Part shown: positions 37,915-49,207 of the stretch, piece after piece
Layout of the letters: every line of letters begins with the position of its first letter
How positions within the stretch are numbered: position 1 is the stretch's first letter
Notes under the pieces: model-generated
Seen by the model: only the letters and a program-made list of their open reading frames with translations
The model's database searches: none
Told to the model about the DNA's origin: nothing
Program-made: the position numbers and the translations under genes
NCBI GenBank assembly: GCA_036244855.1
Contig: BQKZ01000147.1
Span: forward strand, 53,340-117,339
Direction: 5' to 3'
DNA: 64,000 bases
Source of the DNA: Temnopleurus reevesii
Lineage: Eukaryota > Echinodermata > Echinoidea > Temnopleuroida > Temnopleuridae

Positions 37915-38944
37915 ATACAAAAGAATTAGCCATTTTTTAAATAAAATAAAGATAAGGTCATGATCTGATATTGAATATTGAATAGGCTACTGATGTAAAG
38001 ATACACCTCTTTTACATTCCATAAAGAAGATTTATTGAGATTCTAAATGAAATCCATTCAATTGTTTGGATTCTTGTATACTTTTATTCTTAAACTTCAG
38101 AGGTCAAATAGCGATCTAACAATAGAATGGGTGGAAACCTCCTTGACATGTGAATGATTTATTGATTATTGATTTCATATTTCTTAATAGGCTGCTTCTT
38201 TGACAATTCACACGTGCAAGTTCGCACTATTTTAGGTTGAAGCCATAAAATATATCATGTTTTATACTCCGATCTTCAAGTTTAGCATTCCAATCTTTCA
38301 TTTCATGTAAATACTGGAGAGCATTTATCAACAAAGCATGTCACAGATCACCACAAATAATATGCACAAACTTGGAATAGATGTTAAACCCTTGGCCTCT
38401 ATTTTCTTTGTTTTTAACTGTTTTGAGGTATGTGGAATGCTTGTTACAGTGGCCAGAGCCAATATCATATAAGGCTGGTGAATCTATATCCACCTTGAAA
38501 AGTACAATCACTCTGTAAATATGCACTCCTTTTAACAATCCAAATTTGAAATAGCAAACACAGAGTGATCATGTAAAGATGAGTCTCAAGGGAGTAAGGC
38601 AAGACAAATAATCATCAATGAGATCTCATGCATGAGGGCAAAGGATGTTAGATCAGACTATTTTATATCTCTATGGTTAGATCATGACAATATCCGCATT
38701 GATCATTCCATTCTCCTGGGATGGCATAGTATATATATGACATATTTTGTTTCAATTTTTCTTCTTTTTCCTTGCCAAATTTGAATGAAATCTTTGTTTT
38801 AACAGTATTAAGATAGTAACAGCAACATAATTGGTAGCCATGACATTTGCCATGACATTGTTTTGAAGTTTTGCTTGTGGAGTAGGAAGGGGTGGCGGGG
38901 AACGGGGTTATGTGGGGTAGGGAAAGGGAAGGGTCCGGTTTCAA

Positions 38945-38958
38945 GGGGGGGGGGGGGG
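38945..38958. repeat. G14 homopolymer
   Basis: Fourteen G, preceded by a G-rich stretch from about 38885 (GGGGTGGCGGGGAACGGGG, TGTGGGGTAGGGAAAGGGAA). Confidence 0.95.
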
Positions 38959-39856
38959 AAGGACTGAAAGAATATAGGGCTACCCACCCATCTTCTAGTA
39001 AAAGAGTGAAGCGCTTAAAAATACACAAAAAGATGGATTTTTCAAGACATTTACCCTTATGAAACCCATAGGGCCAAAATTGGAAGGCTCTGTGTATGTG
39101 AAACATTAGACTTGATCTTGGTAGGCTCCCATTTTTGCTCTTTGTACAAATTCAAATTTTGATGACCATTATGTGAAATGATGCATGGCAGAGACAAGTC
39201 AAGTACATGATTGTTTACAAATATTTATGATGAACTACATCTTTGTAAATACATTGATAGAGTAGGATTTAACCTCGACCAAGGAGATGTAAACATTCCA
39301 AGGGGAATTTAGTCCTTTTCAGATGGATTGAGCTTCGTAGTTCCTTGTGTTAACCCATTGATTACTGGAACGAAGTTGTCCCTACACAAAGTATGTGGGA
39401 ATTGCAAATCCAGTGTTCCTTGTTGCTCGACTGATACTGTTTAGTGTAGGGTTTTGAGGGTCGGGGGATGATTATTTCCCAGTTGCAGGTTTTGTTTTAA
39501 TGTTGGGCCTAATTAGTATCCTAATTAAATGCTCTTCCTGGTAATATTTTATTTTCAATGATACTGTTATGTACAAAGAACAAGCAAACAAAAAGAATAC
39601 AAAATGATGCAAATTTTGTTATCATTTTCAATTTTTGTGAATGAATGAACATGGATGTTGATACGCAGGACCGGAATTGTAAAAATCTTATGAGAAAAAG
39701 ATCAAAACAATCAAAATCATTGAAAGTTGCACCCTCTCAGAAAACCCCCCAGCAATACCCCTGATGAATAAATGTGGAAAAATGACTAATGAGGCAAACC
39801 TCTACGAGCCTATACAAGCTCACTGTGTACTGTGATGCCATTCTTGTTTTTAAGGA

Positions 39857-39870
39857 GGGGGGGGGGGGGG
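39857..39870. repeat. G14 homopolymer
   Basis: Fourteen G, followed by CTGGAGGATG. Confidence 0.95.
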
Positions 39871-40443
39871 CTGGAGGATGTGACTAGTTCCTCTTACGAT
39901 CTGTAATGATCCTTTTTCACTTAGGGGATGTGTGGAAGCGAGATCTAGTCCGGCGACATTTTGTGAAGGAAGAAAAGAATGATGAATCTGTGTTTTGTTG
40001 TGAATTGATGAATTTTGTCTTGATCATAACAAAGGCTAACAGCAATACATCAGGATTTATGCCTGTCCGCCTTGCAAAGCCTCGCTAGCCTTCCTTACAA
40101 ATTTTATATTTTGTCAAGATGTTCATTCGAGTTTGACGGCAGTTTAAGATATTTGTGTTCTTTTCCCCTCGTGTTTGAGCAGTATTTGATTTGGATGTTA
40201 CTTATTTACACTAATCCTATCGTAAATATTGCCTTTAAAACTTTTGAATATTGATTTATGATTTACAAAGAACCTTCGTCTTTGAGGGTATGAAATGTGT
40301 ATAATATATTGTTACAAAAAGATGGATCAGTTGTACGTTAGCTGTAAATCGGTTGCAATGACCTTTTGGCTTCGTAGATATTCTCTGCTTTTTACAGGAT
40401 GTATATATTGCAGAGGATTTTAACTTTCTTCTGGAGACCCTAT

Positions 40444-40592
40444 GGCCTGTATTCCGATAGTGAGGTTTAACTTAACCCAGGTCTAAGTCATTGTTCTTTA
40501 GACTCTTGGTTTAACTTTTGAATAGCCCGGGTGTCTGAATAACAATGACTTAGTCCAGGGTTAAGTTAAACCTCGCTATGGGAATACGGGCC
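40444..40592. repeat. foldback element family D
   Basis: The left arm GGCCTGTATTCCGATAGTGA continues GGTTTAACTTAACCC. The right arm GGGTTAAGTTAAACCTCGC continues TATGGGAATACGGGCC. The arms pair over about 34 bp with few mismatches, and TAT flanks each side (40441-40443 and 40593-40595). A second inner pair, AAGTCATTGTTC and AATAACAATGACTT, extends the hairpin. It is the only copy in this window. Confidence 0.75.
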
Positions 40593-40981
40593 TATGGGTT
40601 CGAATAATATTGAAACTGCATGTTACCCATTCTCATAACTTTATTGTAGGTCAGACTAGTCAAACAATGAGGAACAAATCTTTTTAAATTTAGGCCCCGT
40701 AGACAATATGTTTTTTTTTTCTTCTAGCATTCATATGACTAATAATCTAGTTTCTTCTATATTCTATGCAAGTTATAAAACCTATATGTATTTTATGCAA
40801 TACTGTTGCTTACATTTGGCAAGTAATTCATCCTGACTTGAATCTATATTCTATCCATCGAGAAGCCTTGAAATGCAGATTTTTTTGTGTGTTTACATTT
40901 AAGATGACTTTTATATTTTCTACATGTAGCCCTCTTTATTAAATCTAATTAAATAATTTTCTCTTTTTTCTGTCTTTTCAG

Positions 40982-41053
40982 AGACCTGAGTTATAACCAG
41001 TTGGTGAAAATAGATCGAAAGGTATTCCGTGGAGCTTCATTACTTAGAGACTT
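40982..41053 (+). CDS. slit: slit ortholog, internal exon: LRR4 of domain D1
   Basis: This 72-bp exon has an acceptor in tgtcttttcag and a gtaagt donor. It completes a Leu codon and then encodes DLSYNQLVKIDRKVFRG followed by ASLLRD. The block DLSxNQ-x-x-I-x-RKxFRG is a very recognisable match to LRR4 of Slit domain D1, which in vertebrates reads DLSENQI..IPRKAFRG. Phase is the same as in the exon at 2386, so the repeat exons could be skipped or duplicated without a frameshift. The preceding intron is 38524 bp, by far the longest in the window, and includes an 810-N gap. No other LRR-encoding exon was seen inside that intron, and the protein alignment needs none between LRR3 and LRR4. Confidence 0.96.
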
Positions 41054-41106
41054 GTAAGTATTTCATTTCATCATCTTCCTGAAGTCAGTATTATTTTGTT
41101 TACTTA

Positions 41107-41256
41107 TGGGGTATCGTTCAAAAGTTGCAATAGGTCGCAAATCAACTGCATTCGCACATGATATGCACTTCTAGCAAGACGTGCATGAAACAATGATTTT
41201 GATTGGTGCGATCAACTGCAACTTGTAATCAATTGCAACTTTTGAACAACACCCCC
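41107..41256. repeat. MITE family B, copy 2 (TTA target-site duplication)
   Basis: Starts GGGGTATCGTTCAAAAGTTGCA after one base and ends TGCAACTTTTGAACAACACCCCC, forming a clear terminal inverted repeat of about 22 bp. TTA flanks both ends (41104-41106 and 41257-41259). Shares GTGCATGAAACAATGATTTT with copy 1. It lies about 50 bp downstream of the slit LRR4 donor. Confidence 0.78.
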
Positions 41257-42424
41257 TTAGACTATTAACAGAGAGCTTGAAATAGTTTAGCAACTCTTGA
41301 TGGAAACTTAATGGCAAAGAGTGTACATGTTTGATGGGGATGGTTCATTTTAGGGGAATCATCAGTATTTGCAGAGTATTTAGGATTAACAGAACATTCA
41401 TTTCCTAATGTGAAACCAATTAATTCATCCTTGAGAGAGTTTATATTACACAAAGCGACTCCTTATGTTGTGTACAATTGTGTTAATCCTCTAGAAATGT
41501 GAACATTGAAACATTTTGGCGAGGTCCTCTCATCTTTCATCAGTTTACAAAGGCATCATTCTTATCTACAATTATGATTGGCTTCTTTCGCCTGCTATTA
41601 AGGCTTACAAAGAAACCTTTAATAGTTACCCCATTTTTACTTCCACAGTGGAAGTGTGTTAAATATAGAAGTTAACCTTGAATATATCTTAGATTCCTCT
41701 CCCCCATCATGTAAAGAAAGCAAAGATTTGACGCAATTACTTCTGGATTAAATCGGCTTAGCATTCCTTAAACTTATACCTTAAAAATACCCACCACCAT
41801 ATACAAATAATACATTGACATGCAGTAATTACTCAGACAGATTAAAAGAGCTTATGTAGGCTCGTACATGAGCATATATAATTCAGCGTTATTGATGCGG
41901 GTCGTCAAAAGATCAGGCCAATAATTACCCACTAAATATTGATATTCTGCTAGTGCCTTATCTTTCGTACAATGTGATTAAAAGGGGAGGGATTTGCCAG
42001 TACTTGAGGTTTCACAATGAAGTGGAGCTCAGTTCCGCCTGCGTACATAGTAAACAATGATATGAAGAAGCCGAGTTGAGATGATATAGGGCTTTTATTT
42101 GCGTCATGCATACTTAGTGGTGCAAGTAAGGCTGCAATAGGCGACTAAGGAGTGATGATTTCTTAGCAGTTTGAAGGACATTGTTAAGTAGCGCATCTTC
42201 CCTTTCCCCATCAGTCACAGACTTATCGCTCATCTTCTTTTAAACTAGTTTAATGTAAACTGGTTCAAAGAAACCAGTTTAATGTGTAATGGGAATGCTT
42301 TAAATGGTAATGGGAGAAGTTTGAAGTGGTTTCCTGAATTTGGTGATGATCCATAAAGTTGTTCTTACAGTTAGCAGAAGAAATGTGCGTGTGTAAGGTC
42401 TTCTTTCAACCAATCATATAGGTT

Positions 42425-42570
42425 TGTAATGGCTTTCATAAGTTGAAGAAAGACTATAAGAGAGACCCAAATAAAGTTGATGTCAAAGATTCTCAATCAT
42501 CCAACATAAGAGAGAAATATAAGTCATTTTTAAAATTGTATGTAATTTGATTAAACCCTACCCTAATTTG
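42425..42570 (-). repeat. foldback element family A, degenerate reverse copy
   Basis: GATTCTCAATCATCCAACAT here is the reverse complement of the centre of family A. AAGTTGAAGAAAGACTATAA resembles one arm. The ends are eroded. Confidence 0.4.
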
Positions 42571-42735
42571 AAACATCACCCCTTGCAAGGTTGTTTTAAA
42601 GACTGCCTTGGGTGATGAAACTCCTCTGCTATGGGTATGGGTTGTTCATCAATAATCAAAGTGGTCCTCATCCAGAAGAATTGTTTGGTCAGGTTAGATC
42701 TTGTAAATGGTGTAAGTGAAATTCATAGTATTTTA

Positions 42736-42885
42736 GGTGAAGGGAATGTTGCTACAAAATTGTGATCATTTGCAAGTTACAGTTGATCTATAAGCTCCAG
42801 CCAAAACCATTGTTTCATATTGTTCATGTCAAAAGTGCAGACAGTGCTCAAATGAAAATTACATGTTGCAATAAGACAGGCATGC
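42736..42885. repeat. MITE family B, degenerate copy, reverse orientation
   Basis: Contains TTTGCAAGTTACAGTTGATC and AACCATTGTTTCAT, the reverse complement of the right half of copy 1. A TTA precedes it. The right end is eroded and its position is approximate. Confidence 0.5.
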
Positions 42886-43821
42886 TGATGAGTGTTTACA
42901 GAGAATTTTACCTCTTACAAAGGCACCATTAAGAAGAATTGATGAATTGATAGAATATATACGTCATCTATTTAATTGATAGTACGATTTATTGATTTTC
43001 AGCTGGAGGCATCAGCAACTTGTGAACAGATATCAATTCTTCGGAGCGTGAGCTATCAATTATGGAGGGATTATTTCATCTTGGTAACCCAATGTCTTTT
43101 GTTCATGAATGGTTGTAAATCACAATCTTGAAGTGGATTATAGTTAACTTTGTCACGTTATGAAAGAAACTATTATGTTTCTAAATCTAATGGGAGTTCC
43201 CAATTTAATATTCTGAAAGAAAAGCTGTTTTTCTAAGTCAAATTTTGTTTCCGTTTGTCAACTTATAGTTGTATGATTTATGTCCCTAAATACCATGAAA
43301 GGCTTTCAGGATTGTAAAGAATTGTGACAGATCTGAGAAGGCAATGGTTAAGAGAAGGATTTGGCAATTTAAAAAGAACCAGTATTCTTAATACAATTTA
43401 TCATGATACTACAATGTCAGTGAATATGTTGAATGATTTTCATTCAAAACCATCATTCTTTTTATGAGATGGAGGGACCTGAGTAACATGATTTTCTTTG
43501 TATGATCGAGGTTGGGCACTCTCCACCCGAGTAAAAATTAGCATTCAAGAAGCAGAGATATTCCCATAGCAGGATTAAAAATGTTGTAAGGTATACTCTA
43601 GGATATACACAATATTAAATGAACATTTAAATGGTTAGAGGAAGTGGAAAGTTTTTCAAAATGGTAAACTAACACATCCATAACATGTATACTCTATCAT
43701 ACACTGCAGCAATATGATCCAGCATGTTCAAAATGTTTATTTAGTGTTTTTGTAAGTTATTGTCACTCTTTACAACATTTCAAGTATCATTTTAATGTGT
43801 TTCATTTTTATTCCTTTGCAG

Positions 43822-43893
43822 GCGGTTACATAACAATCAGATCGTGTGCATAATGAGTGGATCCTTCAGACCGCTGAAACTTATTGAAACGCT
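43822..43893 (+). CDS. slit: slit ortholog, internal exon: LRR5 of domain D1
   Basis: This 72-bp exon lies between a ttcctttgcag acceptor and a gtaagt donor and has the same phase as its neighbours. It encodes RLHNNQIVCIMSGSFRPLK and then LIET, with the final Leu codon split across the junction. The cysteine inside the repeat (QIxCIxxGxFR) is diagnostic: vertebrate Slit LRR5 of D1 carries QISCIEDGAFRAL. Slit LRRs form a curved solenoid, and this unit adds one turn to D1. It follows the exon at 40982 after a 2768-bp intron that contains a TTA-flanked MITE just downstream of the previous donor. Confidence 0.95.
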
Positions 43894-44112
43894 GTAAGTT
43901 TGATACATTTTTTTAATTAATGCAAACTTTAATAAAGATAATGTCAAGATTTATTAATTTCTATTTTTTTCCACAATTGTAACATAGGGCAAGTTGATAT
44001 TAATTTTAATGATCATACAACACTTGAAATCACTGGTATGTGAAAATAATTACAAAGTGTTTGATAACACGCAATGCAATTTTGCATTCAGGGTATTTTC
44101 AGAATTATATAC

Positions 44113-44130
44113 AAGTTCAAGTTCAAGTTC
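44113..44130. repeat. AAGTTC hexamer x3
   Basis: Three tandem AAGTTC units. Confidence 0.9.
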
Positions 44131-44673
44131 ATATACCTATACTTTACTTGATGGTCATGACTTGTGCTATTTTGGAGCTCAATGGGGCTATTTCAGCGGT
44201 TTAGGGGGCTAATTGCCCTTTGCCTCTGTATTTTCTATGCTGGTAGGATTGTCATGGGAACAAGACATGCTCGTGTTCATCCAAATTATGATCCTTATCT
44301 CATCGACTTGATAGAAGGCTGATAAGGGAAACCCCATTGTTTATTGATAAAATCGATTGATCATGGCTTTTTAAGACCCATGTAGCCAGTGATGTCTGCC
44401 AGATATGATATACTTATATTGATTTTAGTGATATTGATTTTTATGATATTGATTTTTGATTTGTGTTCTGAACCCTAATTGTAATTTAATTTTTGAGGCA
44501 AACTGCCAAGCTGGGAAGGATATAAACCAGTATGATTAAGTCACTTGTAGGTTATGACAGTCATATTTGAAATGCAGAATTTATTTCACACATTAGCGAG
44601 TTGATATTTTAATGTTTTTACAGATTGCTGTACACAAGTGTATGGAGATTCTAATGAATAAAAATACTGTATA

Positions 44674-44936
44674 AGCTGAAATTTTCGCGGTGGTATCATT
44701 TTCGCTAATTTCGCGGTTATGGCCTCGTGAAAATATTTACTCTTCATGATGCACATTCATTTGTGTACAAACACTGTCAAAAATGTGAAAATAACAACAC
44801 GCCAATGTGTCAAATTGGTCACAAATCGCGAAAATATCTGTACGCTAAAATATTGGCTAATACAGTAGCGGCATTTTCATAGTCGCAATATTCACAAAAA
44901 TAAGACCCCAGCTAAAAATTTCAGCTTTATATGCAA
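44674..44936. repeat. TIR element family F (AGCTGAAATTT ends)
   Basis: The ends AGCTGAAATTTTCGCGG and AAAAATTTCAGCT are inverted, and TA dinucleotides lie next to both ends. Inner sequence repeats TTTCGC/GCGAAA motifs (TTTTCGCTAATTTCGCGG, AAATCGCGAAAATATC) that allow further pairing. No ORF of note. Confidence 0.65.
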
Positions 44937-45955
44937 TATCTTTCTCAATGCAAGGATAATCATCAAATTTCATTTACAAAATAACCTCATCAAAAGAAAG
45001 TAGTAAAACTTCACTCGGCGAGGAGAACCATGAAATATTGAAGATGGAGATGAATAATTTAAGAATATTATGCTGACTTGCACTTCATATTCCTCACCGA
45101 GAATGCAATGACGTGTGCAGTACCTATCCTCAAAATCCAATTAAAATGCTAATTCTTGAGGAGGGTTATGAACATGTTTAAATGAATCCATATATTGGAT
45201 AGAAACAGCTTACAGTCAATATGACCTTCCAGGAGACAAATTTCACTAAGTTCATTAGAAGGGCAAGTTTGCATGAGTTATTTAATTGACGGAGTTAGCA
45301 ATTCCATTTTGCTTTCTCCTTGGAAGGTGATCGATAGGTCAAGCAATACTAGAATGAAAGTTTTGGCTGAAACGTGACATGATATGTTTCATTTTCTTGG
45401 TACTTAGTCAATACGATATTAAGTCAATACATGTTTCAATTAAATATTCATATTTCATTTTCAATTAAAGTTTTTTTTTTGTATTCTATTCAAATATTCA
45501 ATATATTCAAATTCTTAGGATGTTAGCATCTGGTAGTACTTGTATAAATCTGGTGAATATTTTAGCTCTTGTATTCATTCATATCAAATAACACTTAATG
45601 AATTAGAATGCAAACGCAAGAAAATTAGCATGTCCTTGTGTGTCTTCTATCCTAGGAGCTAAATGTCTTTACTTTTTAAAGCTTATGTTTTAAATTTTTG
45701 GTACAGCTGATAATATGTTTTATTATGATGCATTGCATTTCACAATTCACTGAATAATATTCTATTAAAATAATTTTGAATACGATATAATATATTTCAG
45801 AATGCCAATTCAATGCTCCTTTGTAATGCTATTCATATTGGAACTGGTTTGTGATTGTTGTGTTCAATACACGGTGTGTGGATCTGTTAACCCATGACCC
45901 ACTTTGTTTTACAGAAATAGTTTATATAGTGCTATTTTTCACTTCTTATTTTCAG

Positions 45956-46027
45956 ATATTTGAACGACAACAACTTGACAACTCTGAGCAGTAGCAGCTT
46001 CACGCATATGAGTTTCCTCAAACAACT
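45956..46027 (+). CDS. slit: slit ortholog, internal exon: LRR6 of domain D1
   Basis: This 72-bp exon has an acceptor in cttattttcag and a gtaagt donor, with the same symmetrical phase. It encodes YLNDNNLTTLSSSSFTHMS followed by FLKQ plus a split Leu codon. It corresponds to the last LRR of Slit D1, which in vertebrates reads LNNNNITxLxxxSFNHMPK. The N-L-T tripeptide is a potential N-glycosylation sequon at the same place as the vertebrate N-I-T, which suits an extracellular protein. A degenerate MITE (46061-46245) sits only about 30 bp downstream of the donor. Confidence 0.95.
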
Positions 46028-46060
46028 GTAAGTAAATCTCTTGTCTTATATGTCTCTTTA

Positions 46061-46245
46061 GGATGTTGCTGGAAAGTTGCAATTTACTACAATTTACAGT
46101 TGATTGGCATGTGCCAATTGAAATTGATTTTTTCATGCATGTCTTCTTTAGAAATACACATATTGGGCTAGAAAATTTGTGGCTTCAATTTAGGACCGAT
46201 TTGCAATTTATGTGTGATGACATACATATTTCTGACAACACCCCC
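46061..46245. repeat. MITE family B, degenerate copy
   Basis: Begins GGATGTTGCTGGAAAGTTGC after a TTA and ends TGACAACACCCCC, the ends expected of family B, with TTTGCAATTTA inside. The inner sequence has diverged. It starts 33 bp after the slit LRR6 donor. Confidence 0.5.
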
Positions 46246-47610
46246 TTTGGCATTTGCAGTTTGTTTTTAGTTTTTATACCAGTATGAAATTTCAGCAAAT
46301 ACTACCTTACCTTATTCTTGAACATTTAGATACTCAACTATTAGACTATACATTTATTCCTATTCATATCTTCATGCAAAAATCGATACATTGTAGAAAA
46401 ACATTTTTTTAGCAGGTATTTGTACAGACTCCCTATTTCTCAGAAAATATTACAGTTCTTCATATTAAAGATATGTCTTTCAAAAATATGCAAGATAATG
46501 TGAAGTGCAAATCTGAACATCTTCTCCGAGAGTAATTCAATGGAATATATATGATTTGATCTACTATTTGTTGTGAACAAACGGATAGGGTGCGACTAAT
46601 GGGAATATGTTTGTAATGCAATGCACATACAGCACCATCATAGAAAGACGTCCATTTGGGCATAGACAGTATGTCTATGATTTGGGGAAGAAAGTGGCAT
46701 AAAACTAAAAAGTGTAAGCTATGCAAATCCATATTTCGTTTGTCAGCTGGTGATTTACATTGCTTGGAAACTATTTGATATAGGCCTGTACATCTAAGAA
46801 GCTTTTCTATCTGTATCATATTTCTTGTACATTTGTCTTCAGACATTGAACCACTGCCACTTGTGTTGTTTGACTAACAGAATCTGCACGGTTCTGATGG
46901 ATTTACAACATTTTCAAAATGGAAGATATCAGTTATTCAAATACATTCCATATTGCGATGAACACAAACATGAATATGATACATTTTAGATTTTGCAAAA
47001 ATGATTGGCATCCCAAATGGATGAAATGCACATAATCGATTTTGAGGCTAACATGTCCAAAATAGAAATAGCGATTCATGAAAATTGCGGTGACAATTAG
47101 ATAAGATATGTGAGAACAAAAGGAACTGCTTGAATTTAATTTTATTTGCTGATATTTAGCTTTGCAGGAATGACATTCATGAGGAATAATATTATATTAT
47201 ATTGCTTTGAGGCAGGTCTTGTAGTGTTTCTTTCAAACTGCATCTATATTCACCTTTACAAAGTAATTTTATATAAAAATTCAAGGAGTTCACATTGCTG
47301 ACATGCAAACAATTTGCTTTGTGATTGAAAATAATCTCATTTCTCTAGTTTGTTGTAAAATATTAGTGAATTAAAATTGAAAAAAGATCACTCAGTCACT
47401 CTTAGCTAAATAGATTTTGAAACGTAATGCACGACTCTACCTTGGACCTGACGTCTAAGTTCACAATGACGTCACCGAAACCGTGCGGTAATTGGACAGG
47501 GACGGAGGTTTAGATGAAGTGTTGACATCGAGTAGATGAATGAAGTTACCTGATAGTTCTTGTAGAAATGGTTGCCATGCAAGTTGCACAGACACTTGTT
47601 CAAGACTTAT

Positions 47611-47797
47611 ACACTGTGAGCAGAAGGGACAAAGGAATTGGACAAAATAGACAACTTCATTCTAGCCTTCACAATAGCCTCGTGAACACAACAGAAATCG
47701 CTTCCTTGTTCATTCATTGAACAGATGCGACTAATGTTTGATGTTTCTCTGCAGGCGGGGAGGGAAGGAAAATTCTTTTATCTATGCAATGCAATGT

Positions 47798-47828
<31 letters not shown>

Positions 47829-48370
47829 TCACATCTTTAAGACCTACACTGTGAGCAGAAGGTACAAAGGAATTTGACAAATAAACGTCATTCAAGCCTT
47901 CACAATAACTTCATGAACACAGTCAACAGAAAATGGATTCCCTCTCCATTTACTGAACAGGTTCGACACCTGTTTGATTTTTCTCCGCAGACTAGGAGGG
48001 AAGGAAACTTCTTTTGTGCGCCTCTATTGTGAATGTCCTACACTGAGCAGAAGGGACAAAGGAATTAGACAAAGTAAACAACTTCATTCAAGCCTAAACA
48101 ACAGCATCATGAATACAACGGAAAATAGCTTCCCTGTTCATTGACTGGACAGATGCGACATATGTGTGACATTTCTCTGCAGGCGGGGAGGGAAGGAAAC
48201 TTCTTTTGTGTGCATCTAGCTATTGCGAAGGTTTCAATAGGAGTTGTTTACTTAGGAAACTTCTTTTTTGTGTGCCTTTATCTATTGAATGTTTCAATAG
48301 CAGTTGTTTACTTTGTCCAAATCCATCGTCCCTTTGCTCATGGTGCTAGCACTGATAGCAGTGTCACGGT
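47611..48370. repeat. family H tandem array, three copies
   Basis: Units start at about 47611, 47846 and 48040 with ACACTGTGAGCAGAAGG or a close variant. Each continues with a GACAAA...ACAAAGTAAAC block, ACTTCATTCAAGCC, and then CTCTGCAGGCGGGGAGGGAA. The last unit ends with the inverse terminus GTTTACTTTGTCCAAATCC and CCCTTTGCTCATGG. The first unit contains a CA microsatellite. Periods are about 235 and 194 bp. Confidence 0.72.
47798..47833. repeat. CA microsatellite
   Basis: An interrupted CA run inside family H unit 1. Confidence 0.95.
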
Positions 48371-49207
48371 CAGTGACTTTTGATTGCGGTTTAACACAGT
48401 GATGACTGAGAAGAAGAATACTTCATTCAAACCTTTGTACTTGGTCTTGAAATGCAAGATATTCATCTCATCTGATCTGATCAATGTAACTCAATGAGAA
48501 AATGATTCTTTGTATCTCACCGCTTTTGGAAAAAAAAATTCTGAGAATATGTCAAAGTGGGGTTACCGTAGAGTCGGTTGTTTGTTAGACCTACATGTAG
48601 AAGAATGAGAGCTAAAACTCGGATGGTGTTTCATACCATTCTTCTTGAAGTTAAGATTGAACTTAAAGAATACCAGGTGATTAATTTTTGTGAATGAATC
48701 GGAATCCTTCAAAGATTATTTCTTACACTCTAGAACATATTTCCGCCATTTTATTATCACTTCTATCAAATACAGTATTGGAGATGGTTTGTAACAATAA
48801 CAATTCAATGAAATACAACCAAAGTTTCCATGAAGATGCATTTGAAATGTGAATACTATCACCACCACGAAAAGTTCTTAGTTCCACCAGAATTAACTAA
48901 TGTCAAATAGAATGCAGTGGTAGATCTATAAGTAGTTTCATAAAAAGTTCACCAAGTTGTTGGATCATAGCAACATGGTGCGATGTTGCTGAATCCTGAT
49001 CTTTATAATAACTCAGTATTGCATTAATTTCTTGCCTAACATTTTGCCCTTTAAGTTCTTATCTGTTCATGTTTTTTTTTTAATTTTAAAAGAATCTGCT
49101 CATTGGCCATTGTCCATAAAAGAGTTTCTGTTAGAATAAACCAATTATAATGAATACAATTAAATGAATGAATAAGTAAATGTTCAACTTGTTTTTATCT
49201 CTTCCAG

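Larger units (their letters stand above)
37930..40440. other. intron stretch with G-runs, no recognised gene
   Basis: Contains two G14 runs, listed separately. Otherwise AT-rich with no coding or repeat signature that I can support. Confidence 0.55.
2458..40981 (+). other. slit intron of 38.5 kb between LRR3 and LRR4 exons
   Basis: Bounded by the donor at 2458 (gtaagt) and the acceptor ending at 40981 (tttcag). It is repeat-rich (families A, B, C, E, G and H, SINEs and tandem repeats, listed separately), with several higher-GC single-copy islands. No exon of a second gene is recognised on either strand. One N gap is included. Very long early introns are common in developmental ligands and often carry enhancers; that role here is inference. 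Confidence 0.85.
41054..43821 (+). other. slit intron between LRR4 and LRR5 exons
   Basis: A 2768-bp intron. It contains a TTA-flanked MITE (41107-41256), a second reverse-oriented copy (42736-42885) and a degenerate copy of foldback family A (42425-42570). Between about 41850 and 42200 there is a slightly higher-GC stretch with no repeat signature. No coding sequence is seen. Confidence 0.85.
43894..45955 (+). other. slit intron between LRR5 and LRR6 exons
   Basis: A 2062-bp intron. It holds an AAGTTC hexamer run (44113-44130) and the terminal-inverted-repeat element at 44674-44936. The rest is AT-rich and unremarkable. Confidence 0.85.
46028..49207 (+). other. slit intron between LRR6 and LRRCT exons
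   Basis: A 3180-bp intron. It contains a degenerate MITE next to the donor, then the three-copy tandem array of repeat family H (47611-48370) with an embedded CA microsatellite. No coding sequence is recognised between 46250 and 47600 or between 48400 and 49200. Confidence 0.85.
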
